Source of the DNA: Photobacterium rosenbergii
GTDB lineage: Bacteria > Pseudomonadota > Gammaproteobacteria > Enterobacterales > Vibrionaceae
Direction of reading: 5' to 3'
Length of the DNA stretch: 64,000 nt
Assembly (NCBI RefSeq): GCF_003026455.1
Contig: NZ_PYMB01000009.1
Coordinates: 97,930 to 161,929, forward strand
Shown here: piece by piece, positions 16,338 through 24,895 of the stretch
Layout: each line of letters begins with the position of its first letter
Numbering within the stretch: position 1 is the first letter of the stretch
Notes under the pieces: generated by a model
Told to the model about the DNA's origin: nothing
Database searches by the model: none
What the model saw: the letters and a program-made list of their open reading frames with translations, nothing else
Translations under genes and position numbers: made by a program

Positions 16338-17558
16338 TCACAAGGCTTTGTCATAAACTTCAGATTGCTTATGCCGTGTGTGGTCGATAAGAGGAGGAGC
16401 CGGAACGCCTGAACAGTTGACGACGGTATTTCTACCTGCTTGCTTGGCCTGATATAGGGCTTGGTCTGCCCTTGAGACGACTTGTTCCCAACTTTCACCG
16501 TCGCGAAGGGTGGCGACACCAAAACTGGAGGTTAATACAAAGTTTTTAATTACCCCACCTATGGAAATATTAACCCTTAGCGAGTCAGCAAGCTTGCTGG
16601 CATCTTCCGTGTTGGTTTTGGGGAGTATAATTAATATCTCATCCCCGCCAAAACGGTAGGCCGAATAGGTGTTTCGAGTTTGCGCTCTGATGATTTGGGC
16701 GACGCGCTTGATTGCTTCATCTCCAGCCAAATGACCATGCTTATCATTAATCGTTTTGAAGTTATCAATATCAGTCATGATGATACTCAGTGGCTGCACT
16801 GTATTTAACTTAGCCATTAATTTGGGCAGTTTTCTCTCTAAGGCATGGCGATTGTAGAGTTGGGTAAGCGGGTCCCGCCGGGAAAGGTCATGGATGGATT
16901 TGACCAAGCGGGCGTTGATCATCCATAACATGCTGAAGCTCATCGCAACGACTAAAACAATACTGAATAAGAAAGTGAGTTGGTGGATCATTCCCGCATA
17001 CATAAAGCTATGTAATTCTGCTGAAGATAAGGTCCAAATAACTCTTAAAGCCATGAATGAGCTATAGAGGAATAAGGACGCCGACATCATCCAAACCGCG
17101 CTCTTTAAGTCTTTGTGCTTTCCGTTGATGGCAGCAAATGCCGAGAGCAATGTGGTGACAGCCAGAAAAACACTGACAACGATAATCCGTGCCTTTATCG
17201 ACGGTGAGACATGTGAGAAATAATAAAATAGCCAGATAGAGAGCGGGATGCAGATATAGGTAAATACGGTATATCTCAGTGAACACTTCCTGAAAAGGCA
17301 AAGGCTATGCAGAACTAACTGAAAGCCTAACAGAATGATGGTATTGGCAAGCACAATGCTAAACCAGTCTGGTGTTGTCCCTCTCATACCAAGGAAAAAA
17401 GGACCGACGCCAATAAACAAAAGGGATAATGCAAATAGCTCCAGTCCGGGTATTTGTTTTTGGGAGCGCTGATAGAAAAGAAACCCAATACTGTAGATAC
17501 AAGAAAACAGGATGATAATAAAGTTGAGGGTTCTTATATCGAGAGTAAAAATGTCCAT
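16338..17558 (-). CDS. Membrane-bound diguanylate cyclase (GGDEF)
   Basis: A 406-residue protein with about six to seven N-terminal membrane helices (residues 10-215) and a C-terminal GGDEF domain (about 230-390). The active site reads RFGGDEILIILPK, so GGDEI keeps the catalytic residues, and DPLTQLYNRHALERKL plus DIDNFKTINDKHGHLAGDEAI are intact. The RxxD inhibitory I-site upstream of the active site is absent (RNTY), so product inhibition is not expected. It would raise c-di-GMP, which could feed the riboswitch at 52.3 kb and the PilZ protein at 61.2 kb. The ribosome site AAGGGCGGG precedes the ATG. Confidence 0.85.
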   Translation of the reverse strand: MDIFTLDIRTLNFIIILFSCIYSIGFLFYQRSQKQIPGLELFALSLLFIGVGPFFLGMRGTTPDWFSIVLANTIILLGFQLVLHSLCLFRKCSLRYTVFTYICIPLSIWLFYYFSHVSPSIKARIIVVSVFLAVTTLLSAFAAINGKHKDLKSAVWMMSASLFLYSSFMALRVIWTLSSAELHSFMYAGMIHQLTFLFSIVLVVAMSFSMLWMINARLVKSIHDLSRRDPLTQLYNRHALERKLPKLMAKLNTVQPLSIIMTDIDNFKTINDKHGHLAGDEAIKRVAQIIRAQTRNTYSAYRFGGDEILIILPKTNTEDASKLADSLRVNISIGGVIKNFVLTSSFGVATLRDGESWEQVVSRADQALYQAKQAGRNTVVNCSGVPAPPLIDHTRHKQSEVYDKAL

Positions 17559-17725
17559 GTTTAATACCCGCCCTTTGTAATGTCACAAAGTGCTGGGAGC
17601 TTTATCCTACTAAAGTGGTAACTGAATAATAGATTATTGTTAACACTATTCTCAATAACGCACTGTGAACTGAGAATGTAATCACATTACATTGCTTCTA
17701 AATGATGTGGTTTTTGGAGTGTGTG

Positions 17726-17760
17726 GAATATCCAAGTAACGCTAAGTTACTTGGGTATTC
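17726..17760. repeat. Long inverted repeat between DGC and hpaR genes
   Basis: GAATATCCAAGTAAC and GTTACTTGGGTATTC form a 15-bp stem (one G-T pair) with a 5-nt loop. There is no U-run. It may mark the 3' end of hpaR mRNA on the minus strand. Confidence 0.5.
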
Positions 17761-17827
17761 TACAAAGGTGCTATTTATGGGGAGAAATATCATTGCGGTT
17801 TGGCATGGATATCAACGCTAATTGCTA

Positions 17828-18253
17828 TTACTGCTCTTTGGTATCAATCAGCGCATTGAGCAGTGTGGAAAGCTGGCGGTATTTTTCTTCCCCGAGTTTG
17901 GCTTTTAGCTCAATGTACTGGGCTTCAATTAACGGGCGCAGGTCATCGACCAGTGTTTTGGCTTTGTTCGTGAGGTGGATATAGTACTTGCGGCCGTCAT
18001 TGGCTGACTTCCTGCGCTTTACATAACCCATTTTCTCAAGGCGGCTTACAATCCCAGTCAGGCTAGGGCCAAGAATGCAGCACTCGCGGGAGAGGGTGGA
18101 GAAATCAATTTCACCAAGCGTATCGAGCACCCGCATCACACGCCATTGCTGCTCGGTGATTTCATTGTCCGCCAGGATAGGGCGGAAGTAATCCATGGAT
18201 ACATCCCTTGCGCGTATCAGCTGCAGGGGTAGCGAGTCTTCGTACTTAGTCAC
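17828..18253 (-). CDS. hpaR: HpaR, MarR-family repressor of HPA degradation
   Basis: A 141-residue MarR protein that closely follows HpaR: MTKYEDSLPLQLIRARDVSMDYFRPIL, then TEQQWRVMRVLDTLGEIDFSTL and the wing ILGPSLTGIVSRLEKMGYVKRRK. HpaR represses the meta-cleavage operon until HPA or homoprotocatechuate is present. It lies next to a TRAP transporter and the hpa operon. Two exact copies of TTAGTTAACATATTAACTAA in the dctP-hpaH intergenic DNA are candidate operators. It would act with HpaA, encoded 29 kb away. Confidence 0.85.
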   Translation of the reverse strand: MTKYEDSLPLQLIRARDVSMDYFRPILADNEITEQQWRVMRVLDTLGEIDFSTLSRECCILGPSLTGIVSRLEKMGYVKRRKSANDGRKYYIHLTNKAKTLVDDLRPLIEAQYIELKAKLGEEKYRQLSTLLNALIDTKEQ

Positions 18254-18443
18254 AATATAACCTTCTAGCCGTTACCGTGTTGTCGCAAATTATTATTTGT
18301 TTCAGACACATATTCACAATATAAATCAAACTTCCGAAAAGCTATAGCTGTATTTTGATCTTATATATTACTTTGGATATCGCCAAGTTATGTAAAAAGT
18401 GCGGGCTTGCTGCTAGGCAACGAGCCCGCCGTGAATGCACCCG

Positions 18444-19745
18444 CTAGGCGTACAAGATGCTCGGTAAAAACAGTACGATTGCTGGCATCAATACAATAAG
18501 CGCCAGTCGTACCATGTCTGCCACCCAGAAGGGGAAGACCCCTTTGAAGATGGTGGCGGTATTGATGTCTTTTATAATACCGGACAACACAAATACGTTG
18601 AGTCCGACCGGTGGGGTGATCAAGCTGATTTCCGTCACAACGACAACCACAATGCCGAACCAGATAGGATCGAAGCCAAGTTCAACGACTACCGGGAAGA
18701 AGATCGGCACAGTCAGCAGCATCATCGACATACTTTCGAATACGCAGCCAAGAATGATGTAGATTAATATGATCAGGCCCAGCGCCATCATCGGGGAGAC
18801 GTTTACAGCCTGGATCATCTCAATCAGTGCGGTTGGCAATCCGGCCCGGTTGATGAAATTGGACAAGATCAGGGCGCTGATCACTACCGCAAACAGTGAT
18901 GCCGACGTCTTGGCGGTATCAACCAGAATGTCGCGCAAGATGGCATAGTTGAGTTGGCGGCGGTAGGCAGCCAAGGCAAAGGCCCCTGTCGCACCGATCC
19001 CGGCCGCTTCGGTTGGGGTAAAGGCACCGATATAGATCCCGCCCATCACCAGTACAAACAAGGAAATGGTCGACATGATCCCCTTAAGGGCGATAAAGCG
19101 ATCTTTCCAGCTAACACGCTCACCCGGAGGGGCACTCTCTGGGTTGCGGAACACTACCCATTGCACGGCCATCAGGTATAGGACGATACCGATAAGTCCT
19201 GGAATAAAGCCGGCAGCGAATAATTCACGGATACTGCTTTCCGTGAGCAGGCCGTAAATCACTAGCATTACGCTTGGTGGGATCAAGATCCCTAAGGTAC
19301 CGCCGGCCGCAATGGAGGCTGCAGCAAGGCCGTCGGAGTAACCGAATTTGCGCATTGGCGGCATGGCGACTTTCGACATGGTTGCCGAGGTGGCGAGGCT
19401 AGAGCCACAGATTGCCGAGAAACCACCGCAAGCCAAGATAGTTGACATCGACAGCCCACCTTTACGGTGACCGACAAAGGCATTACAGGCTCGGTAGAGT
19501 TCGTTGGAGAGCCCCGCCCGAGTCACTAAGTTACCCATCAGGATAAACAGCGGGATCACTGACAGGCTGTAGTCCTGACCGGTATCGATGATGCGGCGGG
19601 CCGCCATCGACATTGCCGCGTTCCAGTTGTAGTCGTTGATGTACCAAAAGCCGAGGAAACCGACCACACCCATGGCAAAAGCCAGTGGCAAGCGAAGGAA
19701 TACAAGGGCAATCAGAACCGTAAAGCCAATAATTGATTCAATCAT
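18444..19745 (-). CDS. dctM: TRAP transporter large permease (DctM)
   Basis: A 433-residue DctM with about twelve membrane helices; it opens with MIESIIGFTVLIALVFLRLP and has the signature FILMGNLVTRAGLSNELYRACN and SATMSKVAMPPMRKFGY. It couples Na+ gradient to uptake together with DctQ and DctP, directly upstream in the same operon. The location between hpaR and the hpa operon suggests that this TRAP system imports HPA or a related aromatic acid, where E. coli uses HpaX. The assignment of substrate is inference. Confidence 0.85.
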   Translation of the reverse strand: MIESIIGFTVLIALVFLRLPLAFAMGVVGFLGFWYINDYNWNAAMSMAARRIIDTGQDYSLSVIPLFILMGNLVTRAGLSNELYRACNAFVGHRKGGLSMSTILACGGFSAICGSSLATSATMSKVAMPPMRKFGYSDGLAAASIAAGGTLGILIPPSVMLVIYGLLTESSIRELFAAGFIPGLIGIVLYLMAVQWVVFRNPESAPPGERVSWKDRFIALKGIMSTISLFVLVMGGIYIGAFTPTEAAGIGATGAFALAAYRRQLNYAILRDILVDTAKTSASLFAVVISALILSNFINRAGLPTALIEMIQAVNVSPMMALGLIILIYIILGCVFESMSMMLLTVPIFFPVVVELGFDPIWFGIVVVVVTEISLITPPVGLNVFVLSGIIKDINTATIFKGVFPFWVADMVRLALIVLMPAIVLFLPSILYA

Positions 19746-20273
19746 TTAAACCCCCTTGCTCTCGGTGTTCAGTGGCTGGGCGGTGGATGACGACGAGAAC
19801 AGCGTCTTGCCGTAGACGAGGGCATTGAAGAAAGTTAGCAACCCACCGACAAAGCCGGTAATGGAAATCAGGTAGGTGACATAGCCAAGGGGCAGCTCAA
19901 GAATTTCCGTGACTTCTTCATACTCCATAGAGCGGCCAGCCAGTTTCCAGTTCATCATGGCAACCAAAATCAGCGAACAAGAGCAGATCAGGTTGATCAC
20001 TACTTGGCGCAATCCTACCCAGCGCTTGGGGAAGACGTTATCGAGCAAGTCGACACAGATATTTTCTTCCTGCCATGACACCAATGGAAAGGCCATGAAT
20101 ACCATTACCGCCAGTAATACCTCGATCATCTCGGTGGAGCCGATCAGCGGGCTGCTGAAGAAGAAGCGCCCGACGACATCAACAAAGGTGATCACCATCA
20201 TTAGCATCAGGCTGAGAGCAGCAAGGGCCTCCAACCCTCGCCGAATCACCTGAGAAAGTCTTGAGCAACTCAT
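19746..20273 (-). CDS. dctQ: TRAP transporter small permease (DctQ)
   Basis: A 175-residue four-helix membrane protein (VDVVGRFFFSSPLIGSTEMIEVLLAVMVF) of the DctQ family. It is encoded back to back with dctM (stop and start adjacent) and 3 bp after dctP, so dctPQM are one operon on the minus strand. The ribosome site AAGGACTG is clear. Confidence 0.85.
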   Translation of the reverse strand: MSCSRLSQVIRRGLEALAALSLMLMMVITFVDVVGRFFFSSPLIGSTEMIEVLLAVMVFMAFPLVSWQEENICVDLLDNVFPKRWVGLRQVVINLICSCSLILVAMMNWKLAGRSMEYEEVTEILELPLGYVTYLISITGFVGGLLTFFNALVYGKTLFSSSSTAQPLNTESKGV

Positions 20274-20276
20274 AGC

Positions 20277-21302
20277 TTACAGTCCTTGTTCAAGCTCTTT
20301 ATAGAAGTAGTTGTAGGCCGCTTCGCCGTCTATCTTGCGTTGTTTGGCCGATTTGTACCATTTGTTGACCAATGGCTCGGTGGATTTCTTCAGGTCGGCA
20401 ATCATCTCTGGGGTGGCTGGCGTGAAGGTGTGGCCATTGGCAATACCGGCTTCGTAACCGACGTTGTCCATGTCATCCCACATTTTGCCGAACAGGCGAG
20501 ATAATTTTTCACCCGAGACGTTGCGGATGGCTTCCTGATCAGCTTTAGATAAGCCTGATAGGGTGTCGCGGTTCATCACGATGGCAAAACTGCCGCGGAA
20601 GATCCCGCCAGGGTAGACGGTGGTGTTGTCAGCGACTTCGGCCAGGCGGAAAGAAGCAAGGGACTCATAAGGCAGGTAGGTGCCGTCGACAACGCCTTGG
20701 GAAATAGACTCATACACTTTGGTGGTTGGGGTGAACACCGGTGTGACCTTCATGTCTTTGGCGATATCCGAGATCACACCACCACCGACACGCAACTTCT
20801 TGCCTTTGATATCGTCAAGGGACCCCACTGGTCCTTTGGTGATTAGTTGGCCCGGACCATTGACGCTCAGTGCCAGTACTTCAACACCGCGGTGCTCGCG
20901 GCCTTTCTTCAGGTAGGTATCATAGGTGCGCCAATAAGCCTGTGAAATTAGCTCAGAGCTAGCATAGTCAGAAAAAGTAGGAATTTCAGGCAGCTGGGTA
21001 AGTTTGAATCGACCTGCCTTATGACCATGGTAAATCCAAGTCACTTCACCGATGCCATCGGTAACGACATCAATTTGGGTTTGCGGTGGGGCAAGGTCAT
21101 ATTCCACCTTTACTGTTACTCGGCCTTCAGTGGCCTCTTCAACCCATTCCCCCCACGTAGGCCAGACAACTTTGTTGATACCGTGGTTTGGTGAACCCCA
21201 AGTGCTGATCTTGATTGTTTTTTCAGGGGCAGCTTGCACGGCGTAAGTGGAAAACATCATTAGTGCAGCGGTAGTCATGGAGGCAATTTTGGTTACACGC
21301 AT
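20277..21302 (-). CDS. dctP: TRAP transporter substrate-binding protein (DctP)
   Basis: A 341-residue periplasmic protein with signal peptide (ends TYAVQA-AP). DctP features: GSPNHGINKVVWPTWGEWVEEATEGRV, then GKKLRVGGGVISDIAKDM and the arginine in KKLRVGG that usually clamps a ligand carboxylate. The lead gene of the dctPQM operon, transcribed away from hpaH across a 470-bp region that holds the two palindromes. An aromatic carboxylate such as HPA is the expected ligand by context only. Confidence 0.8.
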   Translation of the reverse strand: MRVTKIASMTTAALMMFSTYAVQAAPEKTIKISTWGSPNHGINKVVWPTWGEWVEEATEGRVTVKVEYDLAPPQTQIDVVTDGIGEVTWIYHGHKAGRFKLTQLPEIPTFSDYASSELISQAYWRTYDTYLKKGREHRGVEVLALSVNGPGQLITKGPVGSLDDIKGKKLRVGGGVISDIAKDMKVTPVFTPTTKVYESISQGVVDGTYLPYESLASFRLAEVADNTTVYPGGIFRGSFAIVMNRDTLSGLSKADQEAIRNVSGEKLSRLFGKMWDDMDNVGYEAGIANGHTFTPATPEMIADLKKSTEPLVNKWYKSAKQRKIDGEAAYNYFYKELEQGL

Positions 21303-21363
21303 AACAGGATTCCTTTAGTTATGGATGATGAGTAGTGCTCACTGGGTGAGTCGTTATTGGACT

Positions 21364-21383
21364 TTAGTTAACATATTAACTAA
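21364..21383. promoter_or_regulatory. Candidate HpaR operator 1
   Basis: TTAGTTAACATATTAACTAA: 8-bp perfect arms with a 4-nt centre, 62 bp upstream of dctP. An identical copy is found at 21653. MarR proteins bind palindromes of this kind. Confidence 0.65.
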
Positions 21384-21652
21384 TTCGTGAGAAAGCAAAG
21401 GGGTTGTTAATAAAATGTGTTGATTTCCTATTGCTTTGTTAACTGGATCAATGATTCGAAAATAAAATCACTCCCGAGATTATTTTCCTACCTGTTTGAT
21501 TAATGACCACTCTGTAAATACCTCCCTTTAATGTGATCTTGCTAGCAATCTGGATGTAACGTGATTTGCATGACAAATGTAAAAATATCCCTGTTTGCAT
21601 TTATCTTTTTGTTTTATTTGATTTTATCCTTCTTTTTACGAATGCCTGGACA

Positions 21653-21672
21653 TTAGTTAACATATTAACTAA
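21653..21672. promoter_or_regulatory. Candidate HpaR operator 2
   Basis: Exact second copy of the 20-bp palindrome, about 100 bp upstream of hpaH. Confidence 0.65.
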
Positions 21673-21677
21673 TGTAT

Positions 21678-21689
21678 TTAACATGTTAA
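21678..21689. promoter_or_regulatory. Candidate HpaR half-operator 3
   Basis: TTAACATGTTAA is a perfect 12-bp palindrome with the GTTAA core of the neighbouring operator, and carries the CATG centre seen at 47.68 kb. Confidence 0.5.
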
Positions 21690-21772
21690 TTAGTTGCTAA
21701 ATGCTTTCCCTGACAGCATGACCGTAGACGAGGGGCGTTGGCAATCAGTCAGCCAGAAAAAAGGAATGCGAA

Positions 21773-22576
21773 ATGTTAACGGAAGATCAAATTCATGTAG
21801 CGGCAGAGCGATTATATAAAGCAGAGAAAGGACGGGAGCAGATCCCGGCATTGACCCTAGACTACCCAGAGATGAGCATGGATGACGCCTACCGTATCCA
21901 GAGCCGTTGGGTGGAGCGGAAAATCCGTGAAGGGGCTGAAGTAAAAGGTTACAAAATTGGCCTGACATCACGGGCGATGCAGATGGCGGTCAATATTGAC
22001 CAGCCAGATTACGGCGTGTTGCTTGATGACATGTTCTTTCCCGACGGTGCCCAAATTCCCGCAGATGACTTTCTCGACCCGCGTATAGAGGTAGAGCTGG
22101 CCTTTATTCTCAAGGACAAGCTCGAAGGCGACAACATCACCATTTTTGATGTGCTCAATGCCACAGACTATGTGGTACCGGCACTTGAGTTGATTGCAGC
22201 CCGTTGCCACCGTACCGACCCGCAATCTGGCTACACCCGTAAGGTGTACGACACTATCGCTGATAATGCTGCCAACGCCGGGATCATCCTAGGCGGCCGT
22301 CCTATCAAACCGACCGAGCTCGACCTGCGCTGGGCTGGCGCCATGCTTTACCTCAATGGCCAAATCGAAGAAACCGGCCTCGCCGCCGGTGTGTTGGGCC
22401 ATCCTGCCAATGGCATTTGCTGGGTGTGCAAGCGTTTTGCGCCACACGGTGTCTCGCTAGAGCCGGGACAGGTGATCTTGGCGGGCTCCTTTACCCGTCC
22501 GGTGGCGGTGAAAGCCGGTGACAGTATCCATGCTGACTTCGGTCCGCTCGGCGGCATCTCGGTCAAGTTTGTTTAG
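21773..22576 (+). CDS. hpaH: 2-oxo-hept-4-ene-1,7-dioate hydratase (HpaH)
   Basis: A 267-residue member of the hydratase/decarboxylase family (MhpD-like): [19 protein letters not shown], the motif [17 protein letters not shown], then [14 protein letters not shown] with the metal-binding Glu. It hydrates 2-oxo-hept-4-ene-1,7-dioate to 4-hydroxy-2-oxoheptanedioate, the step before aldol cleavage. It is the first gene of a nine-gene operon and is followed by hpaI after 10 bp. The ribosome site is AAGGAATG. Confidence 0.88.
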   Translation: MLTEDQIHVAAERLYKAEKGREQIPALTLDYPEMSMDDAYRIQSRWVERKIREGAEVKGYKIGLTSRAMQMAVNIDQPDYGVLLDDMFFPDGAQIPADDFLDPRIEVELAFILKDKLEGDNITIFDVLNATDYVVPALELIAARCHRTDPQSGYTRKVYDTIADNAANAGIILGGRPIKPTELDLRWAGAMLYLNGQIEETGLAAGVLGHPANGICWVCKRFAPHGVSLEPGQVILAGSFTRPVAVKAGDSIHADFGPLGGISVKFV

Positions 22577-22586
22577 GGGTAAGCTA

Positions 22587-23408
22587 ATGAGTAATCAACT
22601 CTCTACTAACGTATTCAAGCATGCTCTCAAGCAAGACGCACCGCTATGGGGGCTTTGGCTCGGCCTACCTGATACCAGCTGTGCAGAAATTTGCGGCGGC
22701 AGTGGTTTCGATTGGGTCTTGATCGATGGTGAGCATGCGTCGTTCGACCTTACAGGTATCAAATACCACCTTCAGGCGCTGGCGCCGCATCCGACGTCGG
22801 CCATTGTACGGGCCGAAGATGGCAACCCGACACTGTTAAAACGCTTATTGGATATCGGTGCCCAGTCCCTGTTAGTGCCTATGGTCAACACCGCAGAGCA
22901 GGCCCAGCAGGTGGTGCAGTCTGTCTATTATCCGCCAATGGGGCAGCGTGGCATCGGCAGTGCGCTGGCAAGGGCTTCGCAGTGGAACCGTATCCCCAAC
23001 TATTTGCATCAGGCCAATGAAGAAATTTGTCTGCTGGTGCAGGTGGAAACGGTTGAAGCGATTGAAAATATCGAGGCCATTGCGGCAGTGGAAGGGATTG
23101 ATGGCATTTTTATCGGACCGTCGGATCTCAGCGGCTCGATGGGGCATATCGGCAACCCGGGACATCCTGATGTGGTGGCGGCTATCGACCATGCCATTGA
23201 GGTGATCAACCGTGCCGGCAAAGCGGTAGGGATTTTGTCACTGAACCCGACGCAGGCGAAAGGGTATGTCGAACAAGGGGTGAAGTTCATCGGTGCTGGG
23301 GTAGACACTCTGTTACTGCGTCAGGGCGCAGAAGGGCTAGTCAAAACATTGAAAGATAAGGACAGCGACACTGGCACCCAAGTGGCTGCCGTTGCCAACG
23401 TGTACTAA
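22587..23408 (+). CDS. hpaI: 4-hydroxy-2-oxoheptanedioate aldolase (HpaI)
   Basis: A 273-residue HpaI/HpcH class II pyruvate aldolase, metal-dependent and cytoplasmic. It shows GLWLGLPDTSCAEICGGSGFDWVLIDGEH, the metal ligand region LLVQVETVEAIENIEAIA and GPSDLSGSMGHIGNP, all typical. It splits 4-hydroxy-2-oxoheptanedioate to pyruvate and succinate semialdehyde. I start at the ATG at 22587 (AGGGGTAAG upstream); the longer frame overlaps hpaH. The next gene begins 25 bp on. Confidence 0.9.
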   Translation: MSNQLSTNVFKHALKQDAPLWGLWLGLPDTSCAEICGGSGFDWVLIDGEHASFDLTGIKYHLQALAPHPTSAIVRAEDGNPTLLKRLLDIGAQSLLVPMVNTAEQAQQVVQSVYYPPMGQRGIGSALARASQWNRIPNYLHQANEEICLLVQVETVEAIENIEAIAAVEGIDGIFIGPSDLSGSMGHIGNPGHPDVVAAIDHAIEVINRAGKAVGILSLNPTQAKGYVEQGVKFIGAGVDTLLLRQGAEGLVKTLKDKDSDTGTQVAAVANVY

Positions 23409-23433
23409 GAATCGCGGGGTTGAAAAGGAAGAT

Positions 23434-24084
23434 ATGGAAAAGATGTTTAAAGGCAAAGTGGTGTGTGTTGCGCTCAACGATAGCGAGCAACGCCAAGTGA
23501 TGGCCGAGCAGTTTAGTGAGCCGCCTTACAAGGCGCCACCGACACAACCAGTGCTGTATTTCAAGCCAAGGAATACCTGGAACAATGAATCGGAAGCGGT
23601 GGCGTGGCCTGCGAATAGCGACGAGTTTGTGGTCGGTGCTAGCTTAGCGGTCATAATCGGCAAGACTTGCTGCCGGGTGACTGAGCAGCAGGCACTGGAG
23701 TATGTCGAAGGGGTTGCCTTGCTGCATGACTTCTCTTTACCGGAAACCAGCTATTACCGTCCGGATATCAAGGGCAAGTGCCTGGATGGCTCGGCGACCT
23801 TGTCATCTCCCGTCACGCTTTCTGATGTCGGCGAACTCTCTGATCTGGTGGTCAAGACGACGGTCAATGGCCAACCAGCACAGCAGTTACCACTTTCTCG
23901 CCTTTACTGGGATGTCCCGGCACTGCTGGAGCGAATTTCCCACATCATGACACTAGAAGCCGGCGATATTATCGCTGTCGGGTTTGCTGGAGAACGTATT
24001 GTATTGCAGCCCTATGACAAGGTGTCGTCCTCTTTAGGTCAGTCAATCCGTTTACAAAACACAGTGGGAGGCCAGTACGCATGA
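23434..24084 (+). CDS. hpaG1: HpaG1, first half of the OPET decarboxylase/HHDD isomerase
   Basis: About 216 residues of the fumarylacetoacetate hydrolase fold: ALNDSEQRQVMAEQF, then YYRPDIKGKCLDGSATL and GDIIAVGFAGERIVLQPYD. In E. coli HpaG is one 429-residue fusion; here two genes overlap by 4 bp and encode the halves. The N-terminal type half (decarboxylase-like) is this one. It would act with HpaG2 on 5-oxopent-3-ene-1,2,5-tricarboxylate. The start at 23434 has AAAAGGAAG upstream. Confidence 0.8.
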   Translation: MEKMFKGKVVCVALNDSEQRQVMAEQFSEPPYKAPPTQPVLYFKPRNTWNNESEAVAWPANSDEFVVGASLAVIIGKTCCRVTEQQALEYVEGVALLHDFSLPETSYYRPDIKGKCLDGSATLSSPVTLSDVGELSDLVVKTTVNGQPAQQLPLSRLYWDVPALLERISHIMTLEAGDIIAVGFAGERIVLQPYDKVSSSLGQSIRLQNTVGGQYA

Positions 24085-24854
24085 AGCGCGCCAGAGTGGA
24101 ATACAAAGGAAAAGTGTTGGAAGTCATCGTCAATTTTGAAGGCGATCTGGTGACTGCAAGTGGCGAGGTACTGCCATCCCAAGCAGTAAAATGGTTATGC
24201 CCAGTGGAGAATCCAGGGACGATTTTTGCCCTTGGCTTGAACTACGCCGACCATGCATCGGAGCTGGCGTTCGAGCCGCCGAAAGAGCCGCTGGTATTCC
24301 TAAAGGGCGGCAACACCCTGACCGGCCACCTGCAGCCTTCCTACCGCCCGGATAATATCGAGTTTATGCACTACGAGTGTGAGCTGGTGGCCGTCATTGG
24401 CAAAAGCGGCAAGAACATCAAACGCGATGAGGCGCTGGACTATGTTGCTGGCTATACCATCTGCAATGACTACGCGATCCGTGATTACCTCGAGAACTAC
24501 TACCGCCCGAACCTAAGGGTGAAGAGCCGTGACTCCCTGTGCCCTATCGGTCCTTGGATTGTCGATACAGGCGATATCGCCGATGTGAGCAATCTGGCAC
24601 TGGAAACCCGGGTGAATGGCGAGTTGACCCAGCAGGGAACGACCGCCGATATGATTTTCGATATTCCGTTTTTGATTGAGTACCTCAGCAGCTTCATGAC
24701 GCTCAACGAAGGGGATCTGATTGCCACCGGCACACCGAAAGGGTTGAAGGATATCCAGCCGGGTGATGTGGTGAGCTGCTCGATTGAGGGGATCGGCACG
24801 CTGGAAAACCCGGTGCTTTCAGAGAAGGCCTTCTACGGTGAACTGACTGACTAG
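24081..24854 (+). CDS. hpaG2: HpaG2, second half of the OPET decarboxylase/HHDD isomerase
   Basis: A 257-residue FAH-fold protein with the metal site motif FMHYECELVAVIGK and NLRVKSRDSLCPIGPWIVD, typical of HpaG C-terminal half. It overlaps hpaG1 by ATGA, so translation is probably coupled. Together the pair performs the decarboxylation and isomerisation that give 2-oxo-hept-4-enedioate for HpaH. Confidence 0.85.
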   Translation: MKRARVEYKGKVLEVIVNFEGDLVTASGEVLPSQAVKWLCPVENPGTIFALGLNYADHASELAFEPPKEPLVFLKGGNTLTGHLQPSYRPDNIEFMHYECELVAVIGKSGKNIKRDEALDYVAGYTICNDYAIRDYLENYYRPNLRVKSRDSLCPIGPWIVDTGDIADVSNLALETRVNGELTQQGTTADMIFDIPFLIEYLSSFMTLNEGDLIATGTPKGLKDIQPGDVVSCSIEGIGTLENPVLSEKAFYGELTD

Positions 24855-24895
24855 CCTGTTGGCCATGCCAATAACAAGATTTAGGGAAAAAAATT

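Larger units (their letters stand above)
21303..21772. promoter_or_regulatory. Divergent hpa control region (dctP and hpaH promoters)
   Basis: About 470 bp, very AT-rich, with two identical 20-bp palindromes 289 bp apart and a third related one (listed separately). One lies near the dctP start and the others near hpaH, which fits control of both divergent units by one repressor. No gene seen inside. Confidence 0.7.
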
